Positions 53,529 to 63,341 of a stretch of DNA of 64,000 nt are shown here, piece after piece. The DNA comes from Variovorax paradoxus (lineage in GTDB: Bacteria; Pseudomonadota; Gammaproteobacteria; Burkholderiales; Burkholderiaceae_C). The position numbers and the translations under genes are program-made. The stretch covers positions 119,821 to 183,820 of the forward strand of contig NZ_JAGGNV010000011.1 of assembly GCF_018614955.1 (NCBI RefSeq), written 5' to 3'. Below the pieces are notes generated by a model. The model was not told where the DNA came from and did no database searches. It saw only the letters and a list, made by a program, of their open reading frames with translations. Numbering within the stretch: the first letter of the stretch is position 1; every line of letters begins with the position of its first letter.

Positions 53529-53951
53529 TCAGTGGTCGGCGACAACGCCATCGATCTCGCGCCATGCGGAAGCGATGTTCTCGAGCAGCGCCTCGGCTTC
53601 GTCGAGCGCTTGTGCATCGTTGTGCAGATTGGCCTGGAGCAGGCGCCGGATGACGTAGTCGTAGAGCGCCGACAGATTGGCGACCAGGCCCTCGCCGGCA
53701 GGCCCGGCCGCCTTGGCGTCGAGGCTGGCCTTGAGGCCGCTGTCGACGATGCCGACGGCCTTGGAGATCGCGTTGCCCTTGGCCACGACATCGCCGCTCG
53801 CCATGTAGTGCCGCGCCATGCCGATCGCACGGACGGCGCCATCGAACAGCATGCAGATGAGCTGGTGCGGCGACGCGCTCATCGCCTGCGTTTCCACGCC
53901 GAGGCGTGCGTAGGCGTTGGCGCCGGTTCTGAAAGTGTGAGGGGTGTACAT
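53529..53951 (-). CDS. fliS: Flagellin chaperone FliS
   Basis: A 140-residue cytosolic chaperone that binds the FliC C-terminus. The N-terminus has the family YARLGVETQAMSASPHQLICMLFDGA block, followed by helices including LYDYVIRRLLQANLHND. It lies 11 bp after fliD and 24 bp before fliT, a typical fliD-fliS-fliT set. Confidence 0.95.
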   Translation of the reverse strand: MYTPHTFRTGANAYARLGVETQAMSASPHQLICMLFDGAVRAIGMARHYMASGDVVAKGNAISKAVGIVDSGLKASLDAKAAGPAGEGLVANLSALYDYVIRRLLQANLHNDAQALDEAEALLENIASAWREIDGVVADH

Positions 53952-53962
53952 GCGCTGCTCCG

Positions 53963-55408
53963 TTATTTATCGCTGCTCATGCTCGCGAACTGCTGCGTGA
54001 GATAGCTGCTGGTGCTGTTCATCCTGCTGACCAGCAGGTCCAGCTGGGTGAACTGCGCGCGGTAGTACTCGACCTTGGCGTCCACGCGCGCCTGCATGTC
54101 GGTGTACTGCTCGTCGAGCTGCTTGAGCGAGGTGTTGATGCCGTCGGTCGCCACCTTGAGCATGCCGCCGGTGGAAGTGGCCTTGGTGACCAGCGCGTCG
54201 AGCTGCTTGCCGTAGCCGGCGGTGCTGCCGGTCGCGCTGGAGAAGAGCTTGGAGACGCCGTCCAGGTTGGTGGCGAGCGCGCTCTTGAGTTTTTCCGAGT
54301 CGACGCTCATGGTGCCGTCCTTCGTGAAGCTCACGCCGATCTGAGACAGCATCGTCAGGTCGCCGCTGCCGCCGGCCTGCGGCGAGGTCAGCGTGTTGCG
54401 GATGCTGGTCTGCAGATTGCGCAGCGTCGAGTCGCCGACCAGCGCCGCGGCGGTCTGCTTGTCGGTGTCGAAGGTGGTCAGCGTGCTGGCCATGCTCTGC
54501 AAGCCGTTGTAGGCCTTGACGAAATCGTTGATCGCCGTCTCGACCGAGGCCGTGTCGCGCGCCACGCTCAGCGTGCTGGTGCCGGTCTTCAGCACGGTCA
54601 GCGTCGTGCCCTGGATCGATTCCTTCACGGTGTTGCTCGCGCTCGTGACCGCGATGCCGTTGACCGTGAGCTCGGCGTTCTGCGCCTGCACGGTCTGCTG
54701 CAGGTTCTGCGTGCCGGCCGGATCATGGTTCAGCAGGTTCGCCAGCGCCGCGTCGCCGGCCACGGAGACGCGCATGCTCGAGGCCTTGCCGGTCTCGGTC
54801 GATGTCAGCACCAGCCGGTTGGGCGTGCCGCTGCCGTCGTTCACGATGCTCGCCGTCACGCCGGCCTTGGCCGCGTTGACCGCGTCGCGGATGCCTTCGA
54901 GCGTGTTGTGCGCCGCATCGATGGTGATCGGCACCGCCGTGCGGCTCGCGTCGGGCGTGAAGCCCGCGCCCGTGTACTTGCCGCTCACCGCGTCGTAGCT
55001 GCCGCCGGCGATGGTGCCGAAGTCGATCGTGATGGTGCCGGTGCCGATGGCCGTCTTCGCGCTCGCCTGCCCGGCCGCCACCACCGACTGCGCCTGCGCG
55101 AGCTGGGTAACGTTGATGTTGTAGATGCCGGCGGCTGCGGTGTTGCCGGCGCTGGCGGACATCACGTCGGCGGCGCTCGAAGTGGCTTTCACGCCGAGGA
55201 AGAAAGCCGGATCCGACAGCTTCTTGGCCGCCGTCTGCAGCGTGCCGAGCGCGCTCTGCAGCTGGCCGTAGGCCGACAGCTTGCTCGTGTAGCTGACCTG
55301 GCGCTGCTGCAGCAGCTTGAGCGGCTGGCTCTCCGCCGTTTCGAGGTTGGTGAGCAGGGTGCTCAGGTCGAGGTTGGAGCCGATGCCCAGACTGCTGATC
55401 GATGCCAT
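53963..55408 (-). CDS. fliD: Flagellar filament cap protein FliD
   Basis: A 481-residue hook-associated protein 2 that caps the filament and helps flagellin assemble. The conserved N-terminus ISSLGIGSNLDLSTLLTNLETAES and the C-terminal coiled region ending YLTQQFASMSSD are both present. A GAGGAAG ribosome binding site precedes the ATG. It follows flaG by 32 bp. Confidence 0.95.
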   Translation of the reverse strand: MASISSLGIGSNLDLSTLLTNLETAESQPLKLLQQRQVSYTSKLSAYGQLQSALGTLQTAAKKLSDPAFFLGVKATSSAADVMSASAGNTAAAGIYNINVTQLAQAQSVVAAGQASAKTAIGTGTITIDFGTIAGGSYDAVSGKYTGAGFTPDASRTAVPITIDAAHNTLEGIRDAVNAAKAGVTASIVNDGSGTPNRLVLTSTETGKASSMRVSVAGDAALANLLNHDPAGTQNLQQTVQAQNAELTVNGIAVTSASNTVKESIQGTTLTVLKTGTSTLSVARDTASVETAINDFVKAYNGLQSMASTLTTFDTDKQTAAALVGDSTLRNLQTSIRNTLTSPQAGGSGDLTMLSQIGVSFTKDGTMSVDSEKLKSALATNLDGVSKLFSSATGSTAGYGKQLDALVTKATSTGGMLKVATDGINTSLKQLDEQYTDMQARVDAKVEYYRAQFTQLDLLVSRMNSTSSYLTQQFASMSSDK

Positions 55409-55440
55409 GAATAGCTTCCTCTATGTTCTTCGTTAAACGC

Positions 55441-55800
55441 TCAGGCCGACTGGCTCACCAGCAGGCCGGGCGCCTTGCCCAGCACCTTGGCGATGCGCAC
55501 CACTTCCTCGGTCGGGATCTGGCGAATGACTTCGCCGCTCGCCCGGTCGACCACCTTGACGATGACCTTGTCGGTGTCCTGGTCCACCTCGAACTGCAGC
55601 CCGACCGAGCGGCTCTGCAGCGAGGCATTGACCTCGCGCACCGCCTGTTCGACCTGCGTGGGCGTCGCGGCCTCCACGGCATCGGCGGCGGAGCCCGCGC
55701 CTTCCGGCGATGCCGGTGCGGCGGCGCCGATCGGGCGGCCCGAAAGCACCTGCGCCCAGGACGGGCCGTTGTCTGCTGCGGGGGCTACGGGGATCGACAT
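55441..55800 (-). CDS. flaG: Flagellar protein FlaG
   Basis: A 119-residue protein of the FlaG family, which influences filament length. The C-terminal half has the family pattern LQFEVDQDTDKVIVKVVDRASGEVIRQIPTEEVVRI, ending in LGKAPGLLVSQSA. The ATG at 55800 has AAGGTG upstream; a GTG at 55809 would add three residues. It lies between fliC and fliD with two hairpins upstream. Confidence 0.88.
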   Translation of the reverse strand: MSIPVAPAADNGPSWAQVLSGRPIGAAAPASPEGAGSAADAVEAATPTQVEQAVREVNASLQSRSVGLQFEVDQDTDKVIVKVVDRASGEVIRQIPTEEVVRIAKVLGKAPGLLVSQSA

Positions 55801-55831
55801 GGTCTTCACCTTGGGGTTGCTTCGCTGTCGT

Positions 55832-55904
55832 CTGCGGCCTGCCCGGAGCCAGGCCGCAGAGAACAGCGCAGGCGCTGTCGGGCTCGCGCCCGGACGCCTG
55901 CGAT
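55832..55904 (-). terminator. Two hairpins downstream of fliC
   Basis: On the minus strand, GCAGGCG...CGCCTGC-type arms (about 55871-55904, with inner GGGC/GCCC pairing) are followed by a perfect 11 bp stem, TCTGCGGCCTG and CAGGCCGCAGA (55832-55861), with an 8-base loop. There is no T-run. They may stabilise the fliC mRNA end or attenuate read-through into flaG. Confidence 0.6.
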
Positions 55905-55917
55905 GCTTCTTCTTCGA

Positions 55918-57207
55918 TTAACGCAGGAGCGACAGCACGCCTTGCGTGGTCTGGTTCGCCTGGGCCAGCACCGAGGTACCGGCTTGCTGCAGGATCTGCG
56001 CGCGGGTCATGTTCGACACTTCGACCGCGTAGTCGGCGTCTTCGATGCGCGAGCGCGACGAGGACAGGTTGGTCACCGTGGTGCCGAGGTTGGCGATCGT
56101 GGAGTCGAAACGGTTCTGGACCGCACCCAGCGAGCTGCGCAGGTCGTCGACCATCTTCAGCGCTGCGTCGAGCTTCTTCATCGGGTCGACGGAAGCCGCA
56201 CCCGCGAATTCGGCCGTGGCGCCGGCGCCGCTCAGGACGATGTCGGTGGCGGTGTTGTCGAAGTCGGTCCCGGCTGCGCCGCCGTTGGCCAGCGCGCCTG
56301 CGCCGACGCTGAAGTTCTTGCCTTGCACGGCAACGTAAGCCGTGGCGGCGCCTGCGGCGTCGACACCGACCTTGACGAACTGGTTGGCCAGCGTCACGGC
56401 GGCGGTCACGCCGTTGGACGGGTCGGTGAAGTCGATGTCGGAGACGTTCAGCGACACGGCGCCGGTGGCGTCGGCGACCGAGGCGGCATAGAAGCTGTCA
56501 CCCGACTTGACCACGAAGTTGGCCGTGGCGGCGCCGGTGGCGTCCTTCACGTTGTGCAGGCTCAACGAGCTCGCAGCGACGCCCAGGGACGTGGCGGCAG
56601 CGCTCAGATCGACAGCGGCAGGCGTGGCAGCCAGGTTGGTCTGCGTGATGGCCTCGCTCACGGGGAGGGCGTTGCTGCTCACCGAGAAGCCGCCGAGGCC
56701 GAGGGTCGACGAGTCGATCTGCTTGAGGTCGATCTTGATGGTTTCGCCGTCGTTGGCACCGACTTGCACGGTCAGCGGCTTGGCGCTGGACGAGAGAACC
56801 TTCACGCCGTTGAAGTCGGTCTGTGCCGAGACACGGTCGATTTCGCTCATGCGCTGGGTGATTTCGTCCTGGATCGACTTCAGGTCGCTGGCCGAGTTGC
56901 TGCCGTTGGCGGCTTGCACGGCCAGTTCACGGACGCGCTGCAGGTTGTTGTTCACTTCCTTCAGTGCGCCTTCCGTCGTTTGCGCCAGCGAGATGCCGTC
57001 GTTGGCATTGCGCTGGGCTTGCGACAGGCCCTTGATGTTCGCCGTGAAGCGGTTGGCGATCGCCTGGCCGGCCGCGTCGTCCTTGGCACCGTTGATCCGC
57101 AGGCCCGAAGACAGGCGCTGGATCGCGGTGTTCAACGACGACTGGGACGCGTTGAGGTTGTTCTGCGTGAGCAGCGAGAGACTATTGGTGTTGATGACTT
57201 GCGCCAT
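55918..57207 (-). CDS. fliC: Flagellin
   Basis: The 429-residue filament subunit. The N-terminal D0/D1 region ([19 protein letters not shown], then [22 protein letters not shown]) and the C-terminal D1/D0 region ([23 protein letters not shown], ending [10 protein letters not shown]) are conserved. The central part (about 180-330) is variable and rich in Ala, Val, Gly, Asp. A sigma-28 promoter lies about 100 bp upstream. Only one flagellin gene is in the window. Confidence 0.97.
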   Translation of the reverse strand: MAQVINTNSLSLLTQNNLNASQSSLNTAIQRLSSGLRINGAKDDAAGQAIANRFTANIKGLSQAQRNANDGISLAQTTEGALKEVNNNLQRVRELAVQAANGSNSASDLKSIQDEITQRMSEIDRVSAQTDFNGVKVLSSSAKPLTVQVGANDGETIKIDLKQIDSSTLGLGGFSVSSNALPVSEAITQTNLAATPAAVDLSAAATSLGVAASSLSLHNVKDATGAATANFVVKSGDSFYAASVADATGAVSLNVSDIDFTDPSNGVTAAVTLANQFVKVGVDAAGAATAYVAVQGKNFSVGAGALANGGAAGTDFDNTATDIVLSGAGATAEFAGAASVDPMKKLDAALKMVDDLRSSLGAVQNRFDSTIANLGTTVTNLSSSRSRIEDADYAVEVSNMTRAQILQQAGTSVLAQANQTTQGVLSLLR

Positions 57208-57302
57208 GTTCGACTCCTGTAGACAAAGGTTGTGGACTTCGGCCAATGGCCGCAACGCTGGACCCGCTTCCCACCGTGAGACTCAAGCCATCGTTGGTTT
57301 AG

Positions 57303-57329
57303 TTATCGGCAGGGCTTCCCAAACATTTA
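57303..57329 (-). promoter_or_regulatory. Sigma-28 (FliA) promoter of fliC
   Basis: Read on the minus strand: TAAA (57326-57329), 15 bp spacer, GCCGATAA (57303-57310). This is the full FliA consensus with the consensus spacing. It lies 96 bp upstream of the fliC start codon, leaving a leader of about 90 bases. Confidence 0.92.
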
Positions 57330-57379
57330 GGCCGGTGCGCTAAAAAGATGCGCGCGGCCTTTTCCACGACCTTCAGGGC

Positions 57380-57697
57380 TCAAGCGGGCAGGTTCATCAC
57401 CTCCTGGTAGGCGGCCACCAGCCGGTTGCGCACCTGCAGCCCGGTCTGGAAAGCCACGTTGGCCTTCTGCAGGTCGACCATGACGTCGTTGAGCGCCACG
57501 CCCGGACGGCCCAGCTCGAAGGCCTCGGCCTGGCCGTAGGCCTTGGTCTGCGCCGTGCTGATGTTGTCCAGCGAGCGACGGAGCTCGGCTGCGAAGCCGC
57601 CCGGCTGGGCCGCCTCGGCGGCGGGCGGCGTGAAGCCGGACTGGAGCGCAGTGACGCGCATCTGCTGCAGGACGGACTCGATGGCGGCAATCGACAT
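57380..57697 (-). CDS. fliE: Flagellar hook-basal body protein FliE
   Basis: A 105-residue rod/MS-ring adaptor. The pattern SLDNISTAQTKAYGQAEAFELG and the C-terminal VDLQKANVAFQTGLQVRNRLVAAYQEVMNL are typical. The ATG at 57697 has AAAAGG upstream. It is divergent from fliFGHIJK, and the 293 bp between them should hold both early promoters. I see no clear sigma-54 or FlhDC box there. Confidence 0.95.
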   Translation of the reverse strand: MSIAAIESVLQQMRVTALQSGFTPPAAEAAQPGGFAAELRRSLDNISTAQTKAYGQAEAFELGRPGVALNDVMVDLQKANVAFQTGLQVRNRLVAAYQEVMNLPA

Positions 57698-57990
57698 GAG
57701 CAAACCTTTTCTCTTCTGGAACTTCCCTGTTGACAAAGGAAGCGCCAAGGCACTCCCGCGTGTTTTCAGCGTATCAGCCAAGGCCGCGGCCGGAAGCGCC
57801 CAACTGACGGCAAAACCCGCGGCTGTTCGACCAATCGAATCCGGCTCGGCTGCCGAGAATCGACTGCGAACAAGAAAGCCTGCTGACGACATCAACGGCC
57901 CTGCGGCATGACTCCTCCACATCGACGACTCTCTTTCCTCTTCATGAATCCGGAGCGCCCGGCGCGGCCGGCCGCGACGGAGGCGCACAC
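57698..57990. promoter_or_regulatory. Divergent intergenic region between fliE and fliF
   Basis: A 293 bp non-coding region. It includes weak open frames and an A/T-richer patch near 57700-57720 with the fliE ribosome binding site, plus GGAGG 10 bp before the fliF ATG. Early (FlhDC-type) promoters are expected here, but I could not place one. Confidence 0.45.
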
Positions 57991-59691
57991 ATGAGTGCGA
58001 CGGCGCCAGCGGGCGCCGCGCCGACGGCGCCGGCCCTCCCGCCCCTCATGGAACGGATGCGCGCGCAGCCGAAGCTGCCGCTGATCGTCGGCGCCGCCGC
58101 GCTGGTGGCGGCCGCTGCGGCCTTCATGCTCTGGAGCCGCGCGCCCGACTACAAGGTGCTCTACACCAACGTCTCGGACCGCGACGGCGGCGCGATCATC
58201 GCGTCGCTCACGCAGATGAACGTGCCCTACAAGTTCGCCGAAGGCGGCGGCGCGATCCTGATCGCCGGCGACAAGGTGCCCGAAGTGCGCCTGAAGCTCG
58301 CGGCCCAGGGCCTGCCCAAGGGCGGCGGGGTCGGCTTCGAGCTGATGGACAACCAGAAGTTCGGCACCAGCCAGTTCGCCGAGCAGGTCAACTACCAGCG
58401 CGGGCTCGAAGGCGAGCTCGCGCGCTCCATCGAGTCGATCGGCACGGTCGAGTCGGCACGCGTGCACCTGGCGCTGCCCAAGCCCTCGCTCTTCGTGCGC
58501 GACCAGAAGAAGCCTTCCGCCTCGGTGGTGCTGAGCCTGCACCGCGGCCGCAGCATCGACGAGGGCCAGGTCAGCGCGATCGTCCACATGATCTCCAGCA
58601 GCGTGCCCGAGCTCGACGCCAAGAGCGTGACGGTGGTCGACCAGCGCGGCAACCTGCTGTCGGCGGCCAACGCCGGCGCGCGCGGCCTGGACGTGAGCCA
58701 GCTCAAGTACGCGCAGGAGATCGAGCAGGGCTACATCCGCCGCATCGAGGCCATCCTGCAGCCCATCGTCGGCGCGAGCAACGTGCGCGCCCAGGTCGCG
58801 GCCGACATCGACTTCTCGGTGGTCGAGCGCACCGACGAGAAATACAGCCCCAACCAGGATCCGCGCAACGCCGCGATCCGCAGCCAGCAGTCGAGCGAAT
58901 CGAGCCAGCACGGCGCGACGCCGCCGGGCGGCGTGCCGGGCGCGCTGTCGAACCAGCCGCCGGTCAATCCGAGCGCGCCGATCACCGCGCCGCGGCCGCC
59001 CAACGCGCCCGGCACCGCAGCCACGCCGCCCGCGGGCGCATCGGCGACGACGACGGCCACCACCACGGCGCCCGGCGCGCCCTCCAGCCTGCGCAAGGAC
59101 ACGACGACCAACTACGAGCTCGACCGCTCGATCCGCCATGTGCAGCAGGGCGCCGGCGCGATCAAGCGCCTGTCGGTGGCGGTGGTGGTGAACAACCGCG
59201 AAGGCGCGGACGGCAAGGCCGCCGCGCGGGCGCTGACGCCACCCGAGATCGAACAGATCCGCAACCTGGTCAAGGAAGCGATGGGCTACAGCCAGGAGCG
59301 CGGCGACTCGCTCAACGTGGTCAACAGCGCCTTCGCTCGCGAGGGCCAGGGAGAGGAAACGCGCGACGTGCCGGTCTGGCGCGACCCCGAAAACATCGAG
59401 CTTGCCAAGACCATCGGCCAGTACCTGCTCTACGCCGCCCTCGCCCTCTTCGCCTGGTTCGCGGTGCTGCGGCCCTTGCTGCGCAAGCACCTGGCGCCGC
59501 CGGCCCCGGCCGTCGCTGCGGCCCCGGCCCAGGCCGCGGCCAGCGATACCGACGATGGCGACCTCAGCCAGCAAAGCGCACGCCAGCGCGAACTCGAGCG
59601 CCAGAAGGCCGACCTCGACTACGCCCACCAGACCGCCGACAGCGACCCGCGGCTGGTGGCCACGCTGATCAAGCATTGGATGAACCCATGA
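57991..59691 (+). CDS. fliF: Flagellar MS-ring protein FliF
   Basis: A 566-residue membrane-ring protein. The first membrane helix is at about 28-48 (LPLIVGAAALVAAAAAFMLW), followed by the ring-building motifs (YKVLYTNVSDRDGGAIIASL, FGTSQFAEQVNYQRGLEGEL). A Pro/Ala/Thr-rich loop runs about 310-370, the second membrane helix about 472-490, and a C-terminal tail that binds FliG follows. GGAGG precedes the ATG. Overlaps fliG by 4 bp. Confidence 0.96.
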   Translation: MSATAPAGAAPTAPALPPLMERMRAQPKLPLIVGAAALVAAAAAFMLWSRAPDYKVLYTNVSDRDGGAIIASLTQMNVPYKFAEGGGAILIAGDKVPEVRLKLAAQGLPKGGGVGFELMDNQKFGTSQFAEQVNYQRGLEGELARSIESIGTVESARVHLALPKPSLFVRDQKKPSASVVLSLHRGRSIDEGQVSAIVHMISSSVPELDAKSVTVVDQRGNLLSAANAGARGLDVSQLKYAQEIEQGYIRRIEAILQPIVGASNVRAQVAADIDFSVVERTDEKYSPNQDPRNAAIRSQQSSESSQHGATPPGGVPGALSNQPPVNPSAPITAPRPPNAPGTAATPPAGASATTTATTTAPGAPSSLRKDTTTNYELDRSIRHVQQGAGAIKRLSVAVVVNNREGADGKAAARALTPPEIEQIRNLVKEAMGYSQERGDSLNVVNSAFAREGQGEETRDVPVWRDPENIELAKTIGQYLLYAALALFAWFAVLRPLLRKHLAPPAPAVAAAPAQAAASDTDDGDLSQQSARQRELERQKADLDYAHQTADSDPRLVATLIKHWMNP

Positions 59692-60692
59692 GCGCAGCGA
59701 TGAACGAAGGAACCCGCAAGGCCGCGATCCTGCTGATGTCGCTGGGCGAGGACCGCGCCGCGGCCACGCTGCACCACATGCCCACCACCGAGGTGCAGGC
59801 GCTCGGCGCCGCGATGGCCAAGCTGAGCCAGGTGTCCAAGGAGGAGCTGGCGGCCGTGCTCTCCGAGTTCCGCATGGAGACCGAGCAGCTCTCGGCCCTG
59901 CACCTGGGCTCGGGCAGCTACATCCGGGCGGTGCTGCGCAAGGCGCTGGGCGACGACCGCGCCAGCAACCTGCTCGAAGACATCCTGCAGCCCGACGAGC
60001 CGCACGGCGGCATCGAGCGGCTCAACGACCTCGAGGCCGGCGAAGTGGTGGAGCTGATCCGCGACGAGCATCCGCAGATCCTCGCCACCCTGCTGGTGCA
60101 CCTGGACCGCAAGAAGGCCTCGGAAGTGCTCGAGAAGCTGCCGGTGCGCCTGCGCCACGACGTGATCATGCGCGTGGCCACCTTCGGCGGCGTGCAGCCG
60201 GCGGCGCTGGCCGAGCTGACCGACGTGCTGACCGAGATGCTCTCCGGCGAAGGCCTGAAGCGCAGCCGCCTGGGCGGCGTGCGCACTGCCGCCGAGATCG
60301 TCAACCTCATGAACAGCGCGCAGGAAGACGAGGCCATCGCCCACGTGCGCGAGCACGACGAAGCCCTTGCGCAGCGCATCCTCGAGGAAATGTTCGTGTT
60401 CGAGAACCTGCTCGATCTCGAGGACCGCTTCATCCAGCGCCTGCTCAAGGACATCGAATCCGATTCGCTCATCGTCGCGCTCAAGGGCTCGGCGCAGGAG
60501 CTGCGCGACAAGTTCCTGAAGAACATGTCGCAGCGCGCGGCCGAGACGCTGCGCGAGGACATCGAGCTGCGCGGCCCGGTGCGGGTCTCGCAGGTCGAAG
60601 CCGAGCAGAAGGCCATCCTGCAGGTGGTGCGCCGCCTCGCCGATTCGGGCGAAATCACCGTGGCTGCGCCGGGAACAGATGACTTCGTCTAG
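59688..60692 (+). CDS. fliG: Flagellar motor switch protein FliG
   Basis: A 334-residue rotor protein. The N-terminal domain binds FliF, the middle domain has the IRDEHPQILATLLVHL segment with the EHPQ motif, and the C-terminal torque helix includes DIESDSLIVALKGSAQELRDKFLKNMS with the charged residues that meet MotA. The ATG at 59688 was chosen because it overlaps the fliF stop (ATGA). Overlaps fliH by 14 bp. Confidence 0.96.
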   Translation: MSAAMNEGTRKAAILLMSLGEDRAAATLHHMPTTEVQALGAAMAKLSQVSKEELAAVLSEFRMETEQLSALHLGSGSYIRAVLRKALGDDRASNLLEDILQPDEPHGGIERLNDLEAGEVVELIRDEHPQILATLLVHLDRKKASEVLEKLPVRLRHDVIMRVATFGGVQPAALAELTDVLTEMLSGEGLKRSRLGGVRTAAEIVNLMNSAQEDEAIAHVREHDEALAQRILEEMFVFENLLDLEDRFIQRLLKDIESDSLIVALKGSAQELRDKFLKNMSQRAAETLREDIELRGPVRVSQVEAEQKAILQVVRRLADSGEITVAAPGTDDFV

Positions 60693-61449
60693 CAACTCTT
60701 CCTTCGGCGCCCGCGCGCGGCTGTCCGCGGCCTATGCCCCCGCACGGCCGGCCACGCCGCCCAAGCCCGCCAAGCCGGTGCTCTCGGCCTGGCAGCGCTG
60801 GGAGATGGGCACGCTGGAGGAAGACGCCGCGCCGCCGCAGCGCGACATCGAAGCCGCCAACGCGCAGCGCATCGATCCCGCGGCGCTGGCGCGCGAGGCC
60901 GAGCTCGAACGCCTGCGCCTCGAAGCGCGCGCCGCCGGTCTTGCCGAAGGCCGCCGCGAAGGCTGGGCGCAAGGCCATGCCGAAGGCCGCACCAACGGCC
61001 TGGCCGCGGGCCTGGCCGCCGCCAGCGCGCATGCCGAACAGCTGCGCGCGCTGGCCGCCACGCTGCCGGACGCACTGCGCCGCGCCGAGAACGAACTGGC
61101 GGACGCCATCCTCACGCTCGCGCTCGACGTGGCGCGCCAGGTGGTGCACCGCACGCTGCGCGCCGAGCCCGAATGGGTGCTGCCGCTGGTGCAGGACCTG
61201 CTGCATGCCGAACCCGCGCTGCAGGGCGAGCCGCGCCTGCTGCTGCATCCCGACGACGTGGCCTTGGTGAAGAACAGCCTGGGCAACGAACTGCAGATCG
61301 CCGGCTGGCAGGTGCGCGCCGACGACACCCTGGCGCGCGGCGGCTGCCGCGTCCAGTCCGCCAGCGGCGAGATGGATGCCAGCCTCGAAACGCGATGGAA
61401 GAGTGTGACCGCGGCATTGCACCGCGACGTCGACGCACTGGATATCTGA
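60679..61449 (+). CDS. fliH: Flagellar export ATPase regulator FliH
   Basis: A 256-residue helical protein that binds FliI and the C-ring. It has an N-terminal Trp-containing segment ([13 protein letters not shown]), a Glu/Arg/Ala-rich coiled region with small-residue repeats ([21 protein letters not shown]), and a C-terminal FliH domain ([16 protein letters not shown], then RARGGCRV-like [17 protein letters not shown]). The start overlaps fliG and the stop overlaps fliI (TGATG). Confidence 0.92.
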   Translation: MTSSSNSSFGARARLSAAYAPARPATPPKPAKPVLSAWQRWEMGTLEEDAAPPQRDIEAANAQRIDPAALAREAELERLRLEARAAGLAEGRREGWAQGHAEGRTNGLAAGLAAASAHAEQLRALAATLPDALRRAENELADAILTLALDVARQVVHRTLRAEPEWVLPLVQDLLHAEPALQGEPRLLLHPDDVALVKNSLGNELQIAGWQVRADDTLARGGCRVQSASGEMDASLETRWKSVTAALHRDVDALDI

Positions 61450-62852
61450 TGCCTGCCGTCGCCCCCAATCCCCACCTGCAATCCTGGCGCGGCATGCTCG
61501 CGCAGGCGCGCAGCGATGTCAGCCTCTGCACGACCACCACCCAGTCGGGCCGCCTGACCCGCGCCGTGGGCCTGGTGCTGGAGGCCGTGGGCCTGCAGCT
61601 GCCCGTGGGCAGCGACTGCCTGATCGAATTGCCGCCCGGCTATCCGCAGCGCCACGCCGAAGCGGAGGTGGTGGGCTTTGCCGGCGAGCGCCTGTTCCTG
61701 ATGCCTCAGAGCGAAGTGGCGGGCCTCTTGCCCGGCGCGCGCGTCTTCGCGCGGCCCGGGTCGGGCGGCGCCGGCGGCGATTCGCACACCAAGCGGCTGC
61801 CGGTCGGCGAAGGCATGCTCGGCCGCGTGGTCGACGCGGCGGGCCGTCCGCTCGACGGGCTCGGCCCGCTCGTTGTCGCCCGCAGGGTGCCGCTCTCGTC
61901 GCCGCCGATCAATCCGCTCTCGCGCGCGCCCATCGACTCGGTGCTCGACGTCGGCGTGCGCGCCATCAACGCCATGCTCACCGTCGGCCGCGGCCAGCGC
62001 ATGGGCCTGTTCGCCGGCTCCGGCGTGGGCAAGAGCGTGCTGCTCGGAATGATGGCGCGCTACACCAGCGCCGAAGTGATCGTGGTCGGCCTGATCGGCG
62101 AACGCGGCCGAGAAGTGAAGGACTTCATCGAGAACACGCTGGGCGAGGAAGGCCTGGCCCGCGCGGTGGTGGTCGCCGCACCGGCCGACAACTCGCCGCT
62201 GCTGCGCCTGCAGGGCGCGGCCTATGCGACCTGCCTGGCCGAGTATTTCCGCGACCAGGGCAAGGACGTGCTGCTGATCATGGATTCGCTCACCCGCTAC
62301 GCGATGGCGCAGCGCGAGATTGCGCTCGCCGTCGGCGAACCGCCGGCCACCAAGGGCTACCCGCCTTCGGTGTTCGCGAAGCTGCCCGCGCTGGTTGAAC
62401 GCGCCGGCAACGGCGCGCGGGATGCAGAGGGCCGCGGCGGCTCCATCACCGCCTTCTACACCGTGCTGTCCGAAGGCGACGACCAGCAGGACCCGATCGC
62501 CGATTCGGCGCGCGCCATCCTCGACGGCCACGTCGTGCTCTCGCGCACGCTGGCCGAAGCCGGCCACTACCCGGCCATCGACATCGAGGCCTCGATCAGC
62601 CGCGCGATGACCGCGCTGATCCCGCCCTCGCAGTTCGAGACCGTGCGCCGCTTCAAGCAGATGCTCTCGCGCTACCAGCGCAACCGCGACCTGATCAGCG
62701 TCGGCGCCTACGCGGCCGGCCACGATCTGCAGCTCGACCAGGCGATCGCGATGTATCCCAAGATCGAAGCCTTCCTGCAGCAGGCGATGCACGAGCGCGC
62801 CGACTACGCGGGCTCGATCGCGCACATCACCGGCTTGTTCGAAAGCAAATAG
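61449..62852 (+). CDS. fliI: Flagellum-specific ATPase FliI
   Basis: A 467-residue F1-beta-like ATPase that feeds export substrates. Walker A GSGVGKS is at 190-196, and Walker B VLLIMD at 274-279. The ATG was chosen where it overlaps the fliH stop. The region [23 protein letters not shown] near the C-terminus is typical. Transcribed within the fliF-K operon. Confidence 0.96.
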   Translation: MPAVAPNPHLQSWRGMLAQARSDVSLCTTTTQSGRLTRAVGLVLEAVGLQLPVGSDCLIELPPGYPQRHAEAEVVGFAGERLFLMPQSEVAGLLPGARVFARPGSGGAGGDSHTKRLPVGEGMLGRVVDAAGRPLDGLGPLVVARRVPLSSPPINPLSRAPIDSVLDVGVRAINAMLTVGRGQRMGLFAGSGVGKSVLLGMMARYTSAEVIVVGLIGERGREVKDFIENTLGEEGLARAVVVAAPADNSPLLRLQGAAYATCLAEYFRDQGKDVLLIMDSLTRYAMAQREIALAVGEPPATKGYPPSVFAKLPALVERAGNGARDAEGRGGSITAFYTVLSEGDDQQDPIADSARAILDGHVVLSRTLAEAGHYPAIDIEASISRAMTALIPPSQFETVRRFKQMLSRYQRNRDLISVGAYAAGHDLQLDQAIAMYPKIEAFLQQAMHERADYAGSIAHITGLFESK

Positions 62853-62863
62853 GACCACGCAAC

Positions 62864-63319
62864 ATGTCCAAGAAGCTCCCCCTCGACACCCTGACCGAGC
62901 TGGCCCGCACGCAGAAGGAAGAGGCCGCGCGGCGCCTCGGTGCCTTGCAGAGCGCGCAAGTCAGCGCGCACCAGAAGCTCGACCTGCTGGTGCAGTACCG
63001 CCAGGACTACAGCCATCAATTGCAGATGCTGATGGAGAGCGGCCTGCCCGCCTCTCAATGGCGCAACTACCGCAACTTCCTCAGCACGCTGGACGGCGCC
63101 ATCGAGCAGCAACGCGCCATCGCGGTCCAGGCGAATGTCCGGCTGGACCACGGCCGCGGTGACTGGCAGCACCACGCGCGCCGCCTCAACTCCTTCGACA
63201 CCCTGGCCGACCGCCTGCGCCGCCAGGAGGCGATGTCGCAGGCCAAGCGCGAGCAGCGCGACAGCGACGAGCGCGCGGCACGCAAGTTCATCGACCGCCC
63301 GGCGCATTCGAGCCCCTGA
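62864..63319 (+). CDS. fliJ: Flagellar export chaperone FliJ
   Basis: A 151-residue, almost entirely helical coiled-coil protein (LDTLTELARTQKEEAARRLG, QEAMSQAKREQRDSDERAA) that links FliI to FlhA and acts as a general chaperone. Length and position between fliI and fliK fit the family. Starts 11 bp after fliI. Confidence 0.92.
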   Translation: MSKKLPLDTLTELARTQKEEAARRLGALQSAQVSAHQKLDLLVQYRQDYSHQLQMLMESGLPASQWRNYRNFLSTLDGAIEQQRAIAVQANVRLDHGRGDWQHHARRLNSFDTLADRLRRQEAMSQAKREQRDSDERAARKFIDRPAHSSP

Positions 63320-63341
63320 TCCCCTTCTATCTGGAACCGCC

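Noticed and set aside
57698..57990. Possible sigma-54 promoter upstream of fliE (TTGGCGCTTCCTTTGT-like)
   Set aside because: The -12 TGC element is not matched, and the cluster uses FlhDC and FliA instead of an enhancer-binding regulator.
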